The notes under the pieces: model-generated
The model's database searches: none
Seen by the model: the letters and a program-made list of their open reading frames with translations, nothing else
Told to the model about the DNA's origin: nothing
Source of the DNA: Deltaproteobacteria bacterium
GTDB lineage: Bacteria > Desulfobacterota_B > Binatia > UBA9968
Assembly (NCBI GenBank): GCA_016193385.1
Contig: JACPSF010000424.1
Location: 1 to 32,851, forward strand
DNA length: 32,851 nt
Reading direction: 5' to 3'
Program-made: the position numbers and the translations under genes
Part shown: piece by piece, positions 1 through 7,453 of the stretch
Position numbering within the stretch: the stretch's first letter is position 1
How the letters are laid out: each line of letters opens with the position of its first letter

Positions 1-147
1 CAGCCTGGGTTTTGGCGGGCCAGGAGAAGGAGAGAAGTTCACAGCCGGTCGCGGAGCTGGAGTGATTGCTCCGGGTCGATAGTCAATTAGACCCTTTGCC
101 TTGGAATCTTCCATGGCGACCTCCCATTGGTCGATTCGTCAATCAGG

Positions 148-183
148 TGCCCTCACCCTCGCCCTCTCCCAGTGGGAGAGGGG
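148..183. repeat. REP-like hairpin repeat (CCCTCTCCC / GGGAGAGGG)
   Basis: A perfect 9-base stem, CCCTCTCCC at 162-170 and GGGAGAGGG at 174-182, closes on a 3-base loop and is preceded by a CCCTCACCCTCGC-type lead-in. This motif resembles an intergenic palindromic repeat seen in many environmental bacterial genomes, where it often produces spurious translations. That it is dispersed in this genome is inferred from resemblance, since only one copy lies in the window. Confidence 0.6.
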
Positions 184-192
184 TAATAAAAA

Positions 193-238
193 GCCCGATT
201 CCCACAGACAGACTACTCCATCTGATAGAGAATCGGGC
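193..238. repeat. Inverted repeat GCCCGATTC / GAATCGGGC
   Basis: GCCCGATTC at 193-201 and GAATCGGGC at 230-238 form a perfect 9-base stem around a 28-base loop. No T-run follows on either strand, so a simple intrinsic terminator is unlikely. It sits among other repeats and may be part of a miniature mobile element or its scar. Confidence 0.4.
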
Positions 239-250
239 CCCCGTCCTTCC

Positions 251-286
251 TTCGAGTCCCCTCAGGATGGTGAGCAGCTTGTCGAA
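251..286. repeat. Dispersed-repeat-like hairpin (TTCGA...TCGAA)
   Basis: TTCGA (251-255) pairs with TCGAA (282-286), and CTCA (261-264) with TGAG (271-274), giving an interrupted hairpin. The wording (CTCAGGATGG, GAGCAGCTTGTCGAACCAC) resembles a dispersed intergenic repeat built around GAGCTTGTCGAAC seen in many environmental genomes. Family membership is from recall, not a search. Confidence 0.4.
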
Positions 287-319
287 CCACAGTCCGATCT
301 ATACTCGGGCAGATCCTTC

Positions 320-335
320 ACTCCTTTAAAGGAGT
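320..335. repeat. Perfect 16-base palindrome
   Basis: ACTCCTTTAAAGGAGT is a perfect palindrome with no loop, 41 bases from the stop of the restriction-enzyme remnant. It could be an operator-type dyad, a methylation or recombination site, or an element end. No target-site duplication was recognised beside it. Confidence 0.4.
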
Positions 336-376
336 AACTTCCATATTCCCTTCTGCCCTACCTATCGGCTGACTCC

Positions 377-648
377 TTAGACGAAAGTGACGGCAATTTG
401 CTTCAATAGAATTGTGAAGACTGGTGCTTTGGTCGCGCCGCCGACCTTTACGGCATCCTCGTGGATGGCGTCTTTGTAGGGCTCGGCATAGCCGGCCTTG
501 TTGGTCACGTCCCATCCCAGGGTCTCGAAGAAGGGATTGATGAATTCCAGCCGGACTTGAGTCCGTTATACGCTTGGCTCTGGTAGGAGTCGAAGTTCTG
601 GTCAAATCGATCTACTAGCGCTTTTACTTGGGATGGAGGCTCGGCCAT
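377..648 (-). pseudogene. Frameshifted, truncated N-terminus of an Eco57I-type restriction-modification enzyme
   Basis: From the ATG at 648 the minus strand reads MAEPPSQVKALVDRF, then a DSYQSQAYN segment. A one-base shift at about 563-564 is needed to continue with TQVRLEFINPFFETLGWDV, followed by a GYAEPYKD and IHEDAVKVGGATKAP segment. This is the characteristic N-terminus of large class I SAM-dependent DNA methyltransferases fused to a restriction domain (Eco57I/type IIG-like). Restoring one base in the GG at the shift would give the family wording YNETQVR. Family similarity ends at about 422, and a stop follows at 377-379. The normal protein is around 1000 residues, so more than 90 percent is missing. 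Both the frameshift and the truncation indicate a dead remnant, probably of a mobile defence gene. Confidence 0.7.
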
Positions 649-717
649 CGGGCGTAAGTGTCGCTGAGGGCGGGATTATCCAACAAGCGGGGATTGTTCT
701 TTGCTGAACAGGGGCTT

Positions 718-1065
718 TTATTCTTTGGCCGCCTCTTTCTTCTCCTGAAGCTGCCGCTTCCAACCCAGGGTCCTCGCCTTTGCGCCGATGTGCTCGGCTT
801 CTTCGATCATGCCTTTGCGTTGATAAAATATGGAGAGGCTAGTGTAGGCGAGTTCGTCTTCCGGGCTCACTTCGATTAACTTCTTGCCGACTTCGATGGC
901 TTCGTCCAGCATATCCTTGGCCGCGTAAGTCATTGCCAGGGCGTGTAAGGCGTCGGCGTAGCTTGGATCTTCCTTCAGAGCTTTTTGATACGACTGGATA
1001 GCCTCATCGACCTTCTCCTCGGCAAAATAATCCATCCCCTGCCGGTAGTATTCCTCTTTGGTCAC
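718..1065 (-). CDS. Small tetratricopeptide-repeat (TPR) protein
   Basis: This 115-residue protein is almost wholly helical repeat. Three TPR units are visible: residues about 3-36 (ending in the KALKEDPSYADAL pattern), 37-70 (ALAMTYAAKDMLDEAIEVGKK) and 71-104 (SLSIFYQRKGMIEEAEHIG). The conserved small residue and A..Y positions and the DP at repeat boundaries fit TPR. It has no signal peptide or membrane segment and is probably a cytoplasmic protein-protein adaptor. The start is a GTG at 1065 inside a GTGA overlap with the stop of the upstream PAS/receiver gene, so the two are translationally coupled and probably act together. The ligand is unknown. Confidence 0.85.
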   Translation of the reverse strand: MTKEEYYRQGMDYFAEEKVDEAIQSYQKALKEDPSYADALHALAMTYAAKDMLDEAIEVGKKLIEVSPEDELAYTSLSIFYQRKGMIEEAEHIGAKARTLGWKRQLQEKKEAAKE

Positions 1066-2201
1066 AAACGGTCGCCTTCCTTGCTTGGCTCAGTTGAGAG
1101 AGGCCTGCGGCACCTCTCGAGAATGATCTTTCTTAGCTTGGAGGGGTCGATCGGCTTCTTGAAGATCACGCCTTTCAGGCCATCGAGACAACTCCGTTTG
1201 ATCACGTGGTCCTTGTCGTAATAAAAAGCCGTCATGAGCACGACCGGCAAATCCGGCGCCTTGCTCTTGACCGCGGCGTAAAGCTCGTAACCGTCCATAT
1301 CCGGCATCACTACATCGCTCAGAATCAGGTCGAACTCTTTTGTTTGCATCAATTCCATCGCTTCTCTTCCCGAGCAGGCGGTTTCCACGGCGCATTCCTC
1401 TTCCCGCAGGAGATCGCGCAGCGATTGACAAACCCCCAAGTCATCGTCGACCACCAGCAAACGGAGCCCTCGCAAGGACAACCGGGCCTCTTTCTCCCCG
1501 TCCTTTTCAGCGCTCACCTCTCCCTTGACACCGAGGTCGGCCATCCTCTTTCCACCGTGGTACTCTTTGGTCCCGTATTCCCCTTCCTCGGCCATCACTC
1601 CGATCCGGAGGGTGATCTCCTGGATCTTCCTGAGCTGTTGCTCGACTGATTCGAGCCGCTCGGATTCCACGATGTAGTCCTCGTCCGTCGCAACCCGACC
1701 GACGTATTGCTGGAGCAAGTTCAGATGGTTCACGAGGACCTCAAGGGAATTGTTGATTTCGTGGGATAGACCGACGGCAATCTCGCCGAGAGTGGCCAAC
1801 TTGTCCCGATGTCGGATCTCTCGAATGTCCTTGGCAAAGCCGATCGAACCGATCTCTCTGCGGGCGTCATCGTAAATGATCGAGGCGGAAATGGCGACGG
1901 GGATCTCTTCTCCTCTCTTGGTTTTGAAAGTGGTCTCGAAGTTGCGTATCCTCCCCCGCTCGCCGCCTTTCCCCTCGCGCATGGCCGCCATGACTCTTTT
2001 AGCCTCTTCGCAGGTAGGATAGACCTCCAGGACGCTCTTTCCCAAAATCTCAGCCTGGCTGAAACCGAGGTTTTGTCTGGCCCCATCATTGTAAAAAATG
2101 ATGGTCCCATGCCGGTCCACGGCAATGATGATGTCAGGACAGCTCTCGACCAATTTCTGGATGTACTGCGGAGAAAGAAGCATAGTAGAATTCAACGTCA
2201 T
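1062..2201 (-). CDS. PAS / HisKA / receiver signalling protein lacking the kinase ATPase domain
   Basis: This 379-residue soluble protein has a PAS sensor domain (about 10-130), a HisKA dimerisation helix with the H-box GLSHEINN (His147) at about 131-200, a charged linker (200-243), and a receiver domain (about 245-368). The receiver has the acidic pocket Asp252/Asp253, phospho-acceptor Asp296 in DLILSDVVMPDMDG, Thr324 and the Lys349-Pro pair. A histidine kinase normally carries a roughly 110-residue HATPase_c domain after the H-box; here no N, G1 or G2 box is present. It therefore cannot phosphorylate itself and may be a phosphorelay scaffold, phosphatase-like partner or degenerate hybrid kinase that depends on a kinase acting in trans. 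It is coupled to the downstream TPR gene by a GTGA overlap. Confidence 0.85.
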   Translation of the reverse strand: MTLNSTMLLSPQYIQKLVESCPDIIIAVDRHGTIIFYNDGARQNLGFSQAEILGKSVLEVYPTCEEAKRVMAAMREGKGGERGRIRNFETTFKTKRGEEIPVAISASIIYDDARREIGSIGFAKDIREIRHRDKLATLGEIAVGLSHEINNSLEVLVNHLNLLQQYVGRVATDEDYIVESERLESVEQQLRKIQEITLRIGVMAEEGEYGTKEYHGGKRMADLGVKGEVSAEKDGEKEARLSLRGLRLLVVDDDLGVCQSLRDLLREEECAVETACSGREAMELMQTKEFDLILSDVVMPDMDGYELYAAVKSKAPDLPVVLMTAFYYDKDHVIKRSCLDGLKGVIFKKPIDPSKLRKIILERCRRPLSTEPSKEGDRL

Positions 2202-2306
2202 TTTTTATCATATCACCCATCCGGGTAAAGATTGCAAGGGCCGCCAACGAGGCTGAAAAACTCGCCCTGGAGACACTGAGGCACCGATGTCGGGCTAATC
2301 CATTAG

Positions 2307-2355
2307 TTGATTGTCGGCAAATCCCCTGTTATGAGACTGGGCAAAGACCAGTCTC
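2307..2355 (+). promoter_or_regulatory. Weak candidate promoter and leader hairpin upstream of the DedA gene
   Basis: TTGATT (2307-2312) and TTATGA (2329-2334), 16 bases apart, make a weak sigma-70-like pair. A perfect 8-base hairpin follows (GAGACTGG 2333-2340, CCAGTCTC 2348-2355, 7-base loop). The stem overlaps the -10 box and ends just before a possible GTG at 2356, so it is a cruciform-type operator or a leader hairpin rather than a terminator (no T-run). The hairpin is certain as sequence; the promoter is tentative. Confidence 0.3.
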
Positions 2356-2376
2356 GTGTATCATCCATTAAGCATC

Positions 2377-2997
2377 ATGCCGAGCCTTAGCGATCTAATT
2401 GGCCACTGGGGATATCTCGCCATATTCCTCGCAGTCGTCCTCGGAAACATGGGGGTGCCTGTCCCGGAGGAGGCGATCCTTCTGCTCGCCGGATACCTCG
2501 TGTGGGAAGGGGAACTGTGGCTACCCGCCGTCCTATTCATCGGCATCGTAAGCGCCGCCGGCGGCGACAATCTCGGATATTGGCTCGGCCGTCGCTTTGG
2601 GCAGGCGGTCATGAAAAGGTACCGTGAGTGGCTCTTTCTGAAGGCGGAGAAATTCGAGTCCATGCAGCAATTGGTCGCGCGCTACGGGCCTACGGGAGTG
2701 TTTTGCGCACGCTTCCTTCCCGGCCTCCGCTTCCTGGCTGGACCCCTGGCTGGCACGGTCGGTTTGCCGTTCCTACCCTTCTTCATTGCTAATATCCTGG
2801 GTGCCGTCCTCTACGTGCCGCTCGCCGTGGGTGCCGGGCTGGCTATTGGGTACGGCTTCGGCGCCCACGTGGCAAAATTAGAGCGCATCATTGGCAAAGT
2901 GGAGTATGTTGTCCTCATCGCCGCCTTCACAGGTACGGTGGTCATCGTGTTCTGGAGAGCCGTTCGCACCCGAAGGGTCTGGTCGCGGGAGGAATGA
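2377..2997 (+). CDS. DedA/VTT-family inner-membrane protein
   Basis: This is a 206-residue polytopic membrane protein of the DedA (SNARE-associated, VTT) family. Visible marks are the N-terminal re-entrant region with GVPVPEEAILLLAG, the central GGDNLGYWLGRRFG segment, and the family signature FCARFLPGLRFLAGPLAG with its conserved arginines. About five hydrophobic segments follow the usual pattern, and the length (about 200-220) is normal. DedA proteins are linked to proton-driven lipid (undecaprenyl phosphate or phosphatidylethanolamine) scrambling and envelope integrity; the substrate here cannot be told. The ATG at 2377 (MPSLSDLIGHWG) is chosen over the in-frame GTG at 2356 because a hairpin ends directly before the GTG. 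Neither start has a clear ribosome-binding site. Confidence 0.9.
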   Translation: MPSLSDLIGHWGYLAIFLAVVLGNMGVPVPEEAILLLAGYLVWEGELWLPAVLFIGIVSAAGGDNLGYWLGRRFGQAVMKRYREWLFLKAEKFESMQQLVARYGPTGVFCARFLPGLRFLAGPLAGTVGLPFLPFFIANILGAVLYVPLAVGAGLAIGYGFGAHVAKLERIIGKVEYVVLIAAFTGTVVIVFWRAVRTRRVWSREE

Positions 2998-3043
2998 GTC
3001 TTTGAACATTTGATTTTATTTCCAGACCAAGCAGAGGAAAACC

Positions 3044-4357
3044 ATGGCCGAGAAAGCTTTCGCCCTTAACGAACTCTACGAGGCCTGGCCGGTGCTCTCG
3101 ACCGCCGAACGCGTGGAGGGTTTCGAACTTCTCCAACGGCAAGAGGCGGAAGAGTTTTTTCTCCAACTTAACGCACAAGACAAGGCTCAGGTGCTCCAAG
3201 GGCTTCGAGCCGGAGAGCGCCGCTTGTGGGTCAGGCTGCTCCCCCCGGACGAGGCCGCGGATGTCATTCAGGAGAGCGTCGTCCACGAGCGCGACGGTCT
3301 TCTCGCGCTACTCGATGACCAGACCCGAAGCGAGGTCAAAGGCCTTCTCGACTACGCGGAAGATGAGGCCGGAGGTCTTATGAACCCTCGCTATGCGCGT
3401 CTCCGGCCCGATATGAGCGTGAACGAGGCGGTCAGTTACCTTCGCAGAGACGCCCGCTCCAGGACGCAGGCTGTGTACTATGCCTATGTAGTCGATCCCC
3501 AAGAGCGGCTGCTCGGAGTGATTTCGTTCCGGGATCTGCTTACCACCCCGGGCGAGCGGCTCATCCACGAGGTAATGCGGACTGACGTGGTAACGGCTCC
3601 GGAGGATCTAGACCAGGAGGCCCTGAGCCACCTCTTCGCGCGCCATAATCTCATGATGATCCCGATTGTCGATGAGGAAAGGCACATCAAAGGCATCGTC
3701 ACCGTGGACGATATCATCGACGTCGTCCAGGAGGAGGCCACCGAGGACATTCAGAAGATCGGTGGTACGGAGGCCCTGGACGGACCTTATCTTCAAATTC
3801 CGCTTCTTCGCATGATTCGAAAGCGAGGCGGCTGGCTGGCCGCTTTATTTTTGGGCGAGACGTTTACCGCCACAGCCATGGGCTATTTTGAGGCGGAGAT
3901 CGCCCGTGCGGTGGTTCTCGCTTTGTTCGTCCCTCTAATCATCAGCAGCGGCGGCAACTCGGGTTCCCAGGCCGCCACCCTTGTGGTCCGGGCCATGGCC
4001 CTGGGAGAGGTCAGGCTGCAGGATTGGTGGCGGGTGATCAGGCGCGAGCTCCTTACCGGGCTCGCCCTGGGCTCTATACTGGCCGCCATCGGCTTCGCCC
4101 GCATCCTCCTCTGGCAGAACCTCTTTCACCTTTACGGCGAGCATTGGCTGCTGATCGCGCTTACGGTCGCCTTAAGCCTGGTTGGCGTTGTCCTATGGGG
4201 AACGATCGCTGGCTCGCTTCTCCCTTTGCTCCTGCGCCTGTTTAAACTCGACCCGGCCAGCGCGTCCGCCCCCTTCGTTGCCACCCTGGTCGACGTCACC
4301 GGCCTGGTCATCTATTTTAGCGTTGCGGCCATGATTCTTCGCGGGACATTATTATGA
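3044..4357 (+). CDS. mgtE: MgtE-type magnesium channel/transporter
   Basis: The 437-residue protein has the full MgtE order: a helical N domain (about 1-120, with LLPPDEAADVI), two CBS domains (about 125-255, with VVTAPEDLDQEALSHLFARH in the second), a linking plug helix, and about five membrane segments from residue 270 on. The pore-domain signatures SGGNSGSQAATLVVRA and DPASASAPFVATLVDVTGL, which includes the magnesium-coordinating aspartate, are intact. In this family the N and CBS domains sense cytoplasmic magnesium and close the channel, so control is mostly post-translational. A GAGGAAA ribosome-binding site sits at 3034-3040, and the gene starts 46 bases after the DedA gene, possibly in one transcript. 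Confidence 0.96.
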   Translation: MAEKAFALNELYEAWPVLSTAERVEGFELLQRQEAEEFFLQLNAQDKAQVLQGLRAGERRLWVRLLPPDEAADVIQESVVHERDGLLALLDDQTRSEVKGLLDYAEDEAGGLMNPRYARLRPDMSVNEAVSYLRRDARSRTQAVYYAYVVDPQERLLGVISFRDLLTTPGERLIHEVMRTDVVTAPEDLDQEALSHLFARHNLMMIPIVDEERHIKGIVTVDDIIDVVQEEATEDIQKIGGTEALDGPYLQIPLLRMIRKRGGWLAALFLGETFTATAMGYFEAEIARAVVLALFVPLIISSGGNSGSQAATLVVRAMALGEVRLQDWWRVIRRELLTGLALGSILAAIGFARILLWQNLFHLYGEHWLLIALTVALSLVGVVLWGTIAGSLLPLLLRLFKLDPASASAPFVATLVDVTGLVIYFSVAAMILRGTLL

Positions 4358-4471
4358 GGTCTGCGTAGCAATCCCGAGCCAGAGGATGAAGGAGTCGACC
4401 CCCAGTTTCTACTGAACGACCTTGACTCCCGGCTGGCGGCAACCCTATCATCGAAATTCGAACCTTCCCCT

Positions 4472-6310
4472 ATGCGACCGACAAGGGACACAAGACAGCT
4501 CAACTGGCTCCTCGCCTGGGCGGTCGTCTTCTGCGATATCGGCACTTCCGTTTATTACGTCCCCGGCATACTCTACGGCCACGTCAAGGACGCCACGCCT
4601 TTCTTCGTGCTGCTCACGACCGGCGGATTCATCCTGCTCGCCTTAAAATACATCGAAATTTCATGGCGGAATCCCGAAGGCGGCGGTGTCGTCACGATCA
4701 CGACCAAAGCCTTCGGACCGATGTGGGGCTGCTTTGGGGGAATGCTCATCACCGTCGATTATTTTCTGACCACGGCAATCTCTGCAGTCTCGGGCTTTCA
4801 GTACGTCGGTAGCGTGTTCCCCACGCTCGACCATTACGTCGTCCTTTTAGCCTGCGGCGGCGTGATCATGCTGGCCGTGCTGAACATCATCGGCATCCGC
4901 GAAAGCGCCACGGTGGCCCTGGTTATGGCGAGCGGCGCTCTCATCGTAGACTTCGTCGTGATCGGGTCGAGTCTTTACTCCATGGACGGGAGCCAATGGC
5001 AGGCGACCTTAAATCATCTTGGCACTGGCAAGAATCTTGGGGGATACGATTTGCTTGTGGGCTTTGGGAGTGCATGGCTGGCCTTTTCCGGCTTAGAAAG
5101 TATCAGTCAGATTAGCCCGGCCATTCGCTTGCCCCTTCGGCGCACGACTCGCATCGCCATGACCGCAGTTATCATCACCATAGTCCTTACCTCCCCTATT
5201 CTCTCAGCGCTTTCAATTTCGCTCCTTTCGGACGAGGTGAAGGCCACACAAAGCGAGCGCTTCATCTCCGAACTTGGCTGGCTGAGCGGCGGCTTGGGCG
5301 TCAAATGGGCAGTCGTTCTCACCGCCTCAACGCTGCTTCTCTTTGCCTCGAATACCGCTATCATCGGGACTTATCACGTCTTCTTGGCGCTGGCGAATCA
5401 GGGATTTCTGCCCAAGATCATCGCGCTGCGCAGCGCAGCCTTCAATACTCCGCACGTCGCCATTCTGATTGCGACCTCCATCCCGATTCTGGTGATTCTG
5501 ATGACTCAAGGCAAAATGGCAGTGCTCGGCGACATGTATGCCTTTGGACTTCTCGGCGCGTTTGTCTTTTCTTCGCTCAGCCTCGACGTGATCCGGTGGA
5601 GACTTGGGCGAAGAGACCTCGGCTTCCTAATCGGAACCTTGACAACCGGGATCGTCATCGTCGCGTGGGGGGTCAATCTGGTCGAGAAAGAGCTGGCGAC
5701 CCTCTTCGGCGGAACGTTAACCGTGATCGGGATGCTAACGGCGGTCGGAGTGCGGCGAGGATGGTTTATTGAAATGCTGCACCAAATCCCCGTGATCCAA
5801 CGTCTCCAGGCCCGAGCGTACCGCGCCTCTGAACATCTGGTCGAGGAGGAATTAAAAGGACTCGTAACTCTTGGCGAAGCGGTGGACCTCAAAGCCCTTT
5901 ACCCGTCCTCCACGCTCCTGGCGCTGCGCGGCGAAAGCCCGCGCCTAATTCTGGAGGGGATTACCCGCGCCAAAGGCAAGGGGGAGTCGGCCGTCTACTG
6001 TGTTTACGTGGAAGAGTGGCCCGGCCTCTTCAATGGGGAAACCCCGCACCTGCCGAACGACGAGGGGATAAGGACTTTACGGCACGCACTGCAGGAGGTA
6101 CGGGACAAGGACATCCAGATGATTCCGATATGGACGATCTCCCACAACGCGGCTGAGGCAATCGCCAATGCCGCGAAAGAGCTCGGCGTGGACACGGTTT
6201 TGGTCGGGGCAACGAGGCGGTCTGCTTTCTATCACATGCTTCGGGGACACGTCGTTAAAGGGCTGATGAATCGCTTACCACATAACTGCCATTTGATGAT
6301 TTGCAATTAA
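4472..6310 (+). CDS. APC-superfamily permease with C-terminal UspA-like domain
   Basis: This 612-residue protein has about 12 membrane segments in residues 12-430, then a soluble tail of about 175 residues. The first helix carries FCDIGTSVYYVPG, resembling the GDIGTSPLY start of KUP potassium transporters and the N-terminal glycine-rich unwound helix of APC permeases. The body (PEGGGVVTITTKAFG, GSAWLAFSGLESISQ) fits amino-acid/cation APC transporters better than KUP. The tail, from about 485, has the alternating strands of a universal stress protein and ends in VLVGATRRSAFYHMLRG, a degenerate form of the USP nucleotide-binding loop. The tail probably regulates transport in response to nucleotide. 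The substrate is unknown, with amino acid or potassium both possible. The gene follows mgtE by 114 bases. Confidence 0.8.
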   Translation: MRPTRDTRQLNWLLAWAVVFCDIGTSVYYVPGILYGHVKDATPFFVLLTTGGFILLALKYIEISWRNPEGGGVVTITTKAFGPMWGCFGGMLITVDYFLTTAISAVSGFQYVGSVFPTLDHYVVLLACGGVIMLAVLNIIGIRESATVALVMASGALIVDFVVIGSSLYSMDGSQWQATLNHLGTGKNLGGYDLLVGFGSAWLAFSGLESISQISPAIRLPLRRTTRIAMTAVIITIVLTSPILSALSISLLSDEVKATQSERFISELGWLSGGLGVKWAVVLTASTLLLFASNTAIIGTYHVFLALANQGFLPKIIALRSAAFNTPHVAILIATSIPILVILMTQGKMAVLGDMYAFGLLGAFVFSSLSLDVIRWRLGRRDLGFLIGTLTTGIVIVAWGVNLVEKELATLFGGTLTVIGMLTAVGVRRGWFIEMLHQIPVIQRLQARAYRASEHLVEEELKGLVTLGEAVDLKALYPSSTLLALRGESPRLILEGITRAKGKGESAVYCVYVEEWPGLFNGETPHLPNDEGIRTLRHALQEVRDKDIQMIPIWTISHNAAEAIANAAKELGVDTVLVGATRRSAFYHMLRGHVVKGLMNRLPHNCHLMICN

Positions 6311-6315
6311 AAAGA

Positions 6316-6405
6316 AGGCAACAGGCGTGAGCCGTGAGGCATGAGGGAGTCGCGAAAGACCTCTTTCCTTCCGCCTTCCGCCTACCGCCTACCGCCTACC
6401 GCCTG
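6316..6405. repeat. Inverted pair of heptamer arrays (AGGCGNN core), element 1
   Basis: The left arm (6316-6350) is five heptamers of the form AGGCNNN, including AGGCAAC, AGGCGTG and AGGCATG. The right arm (6371-6405) is five heptamers of the form CCGCCTN, three of them identical CCGCCTA. On opposite strands both arms read AGGCG-type units, so they can pair as a long imperfect stem. The spacer is 6351-6370 (20 bases). The element lies between convergent genes: it begins 5 bases after the permease stop, and the stop of the glycosyltransferase falls inside the right arm. It could act as a bidirectional terminator or RNA-stabilising hairpin. Element 3 at 13316-13391 has the same core and spacer length. 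Confidence 0.8.
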
Positions 6406-7422
6406 TTGGTAGAGCCTTTCGTATCCATCCACCATCCGCTCCACCGAGAACTGTTCTCGCACCCACTCACGGCACCGCCTCCGGCTGATCTTCCCCACAG
6501 AGCCCATGGCCTGTACCATTTCATCTTCACTGCGCGCCAGATAACCGGTCTCTCCGTCTTTGATCAGTTCGGGCATCGAGCCTCTCGAATACGCCAGCAC
6601 CGGCGTCCCCGCAGCCATGGCCTCGGTGACCACGAGACCAAATGGCTCATCCCACTGGAGGGGAAAGAGAAAGCCCCTAGCCCGGCTCACCGCCTGCATG
6701 AGTTGAGAACGGGGCATCCGCTCGATATATCGGACCCTGCTTCCATCGATGTAGGGCTTCACCTGCTTCGCGAAATAATCCTCGCTCCAGGGTAGATGGG
6801 AGGTCACATTGCCGACGATCAGCAGTTTGATGCTCGCCCTTCTCGCAATTCGAATGCCTTCGGCGATGCCCTTCCCCGGAGTCATCCGACCCACGATGAT
6901 GAAATAGTCCTCCGGACCCTCCGTAAACGGAATTTCGTCCACGTCGATGCCGTTGTAGACGACCGGCAGGGACTCGTCGCCAAGCTGTCTGGCTTGCGCC
7001 CGGCTGATACAGACCGGAACGCAACCGGGGAAATTCCGGCGATAGTACTCGTGGATCTCTCTTTCGATATAAGCGTAAGTGAGAAGGGTTGGTGTCTTTG
7101 TGAAGGCGGAGAAATAGGGGGCCAGGGTTGGCCAATGGGCATGGATGATGTCGAAACGGTCGGCCTGGCGGTAGAGGTGATAGGCATTGCGCGCCTCGAA
7201 CTCTTTCTCCAGATAAAAAGTCGACTTGGGGTCATCAAGGCTGGCCACCGAAAGAACCGACTGGACCGGACAATCCACCTTTGAATCTCCGGAGGCAAAG
7301 AGTTCTACCTCGTGGCCGCGGCGGGTGAGATGCTGACACAGGTAGTAGACGATCCACTCCGTCCCGCCGTGGGTCTTGGGTGGAATCGAGAGGTAGATAC
7401 TGGAAATCTGAGCGATCTTCAT
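6382..7422 (-). CDS. Glycosyltransferase family 4 (GT-B fold)
   Basis: The 346-residue protein has two Rossmann-like halves. The N-terminal half shows MKIAQISSIYLSIPPKTHGG with the acceptor-side GGTEW loop, and a DIIHAHWP motif. The C-terminal half shows IIVGRMTPGKGI and the donor-binding block WDEPFGLVVTEAMAAGTPVLA, where the glutamates of the retaining GT4 E-x7-E motif sit. It probably adds a sugar from a nucleotide-sugar donor to a glycan, lipid or small molecule; the substrate cannot be told. The gene lies 31 bases after recJ on the same strand. Its last residues (QAVGGRR) and TAG stop are encoded by the heptamer array 6378-6405, so the native C-terminus was replaced or extended by repeat sequence. 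Confidence 0.92.
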   Translation of the reverse strand: MKIAQISSIYLSIPPKTHGGTEWIVYYLCQHLTRRGHEVELFASGDSKVDCPVQSVLSVASLDDPKSTFYLEKEFEARNAYHLYRQADRFDIIHAHWPTLAPYFSAFTKTPTLLTYAYIEREIHEYYRRNFPGCVPVCISRAQARQLGDESLPVVYNGIDVDEIPFTEGPEDYFIIVGRMTPGKGIAEGIRIARRASIKLLIVGNVTSHLPWSEDYFAKQVKPYIDGSRVRYIERMPRSQLMQAVSRARGFLFPLQWDEPFGLVVTEAMAAGTPVLAYSRGSMPELIKDGETGYLARSEDEMVQAMGSVGKISRRRCREWVREQFSVERMVDGYERLYQQAVGGRR

Positions 7423-7453
7423 CGAAACGGAAACGCCAGCGAGACGGTTTTCG

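Larger units (their letters stand above)
1..376. other. Gene-poor degenerate region with dispersed repeats
   Basis: No convincing intact gene lies here. Two plus-strand frames are open from the window edge and stop at 63-65 and 82, so the tail of a gene entering from the left is possible but cannot be identified. The rest consists of short hairpin-forming repeats, listed separately, and sequence that gives only low-complexity translations. Together with the adjacent restriction-enzyme remnant this looks like a site of past insertion and decay. Confidence 0.5.

Noticed and set aside
1..82. Tail of a plus-strand gene entering from the left edge
   Set aside because: Two frames are open but neither gives a recognisable C-terminus, and minus-strand frames are open too. 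The evidence is too thin for a gene call.
66..337. Small plus-strand reading frames across the left-end repeats
   Set aside because: They translate REP-like repeat sequence (LTLALSQWERG-type wording), a common artefact, and have no ribosome-binding site.
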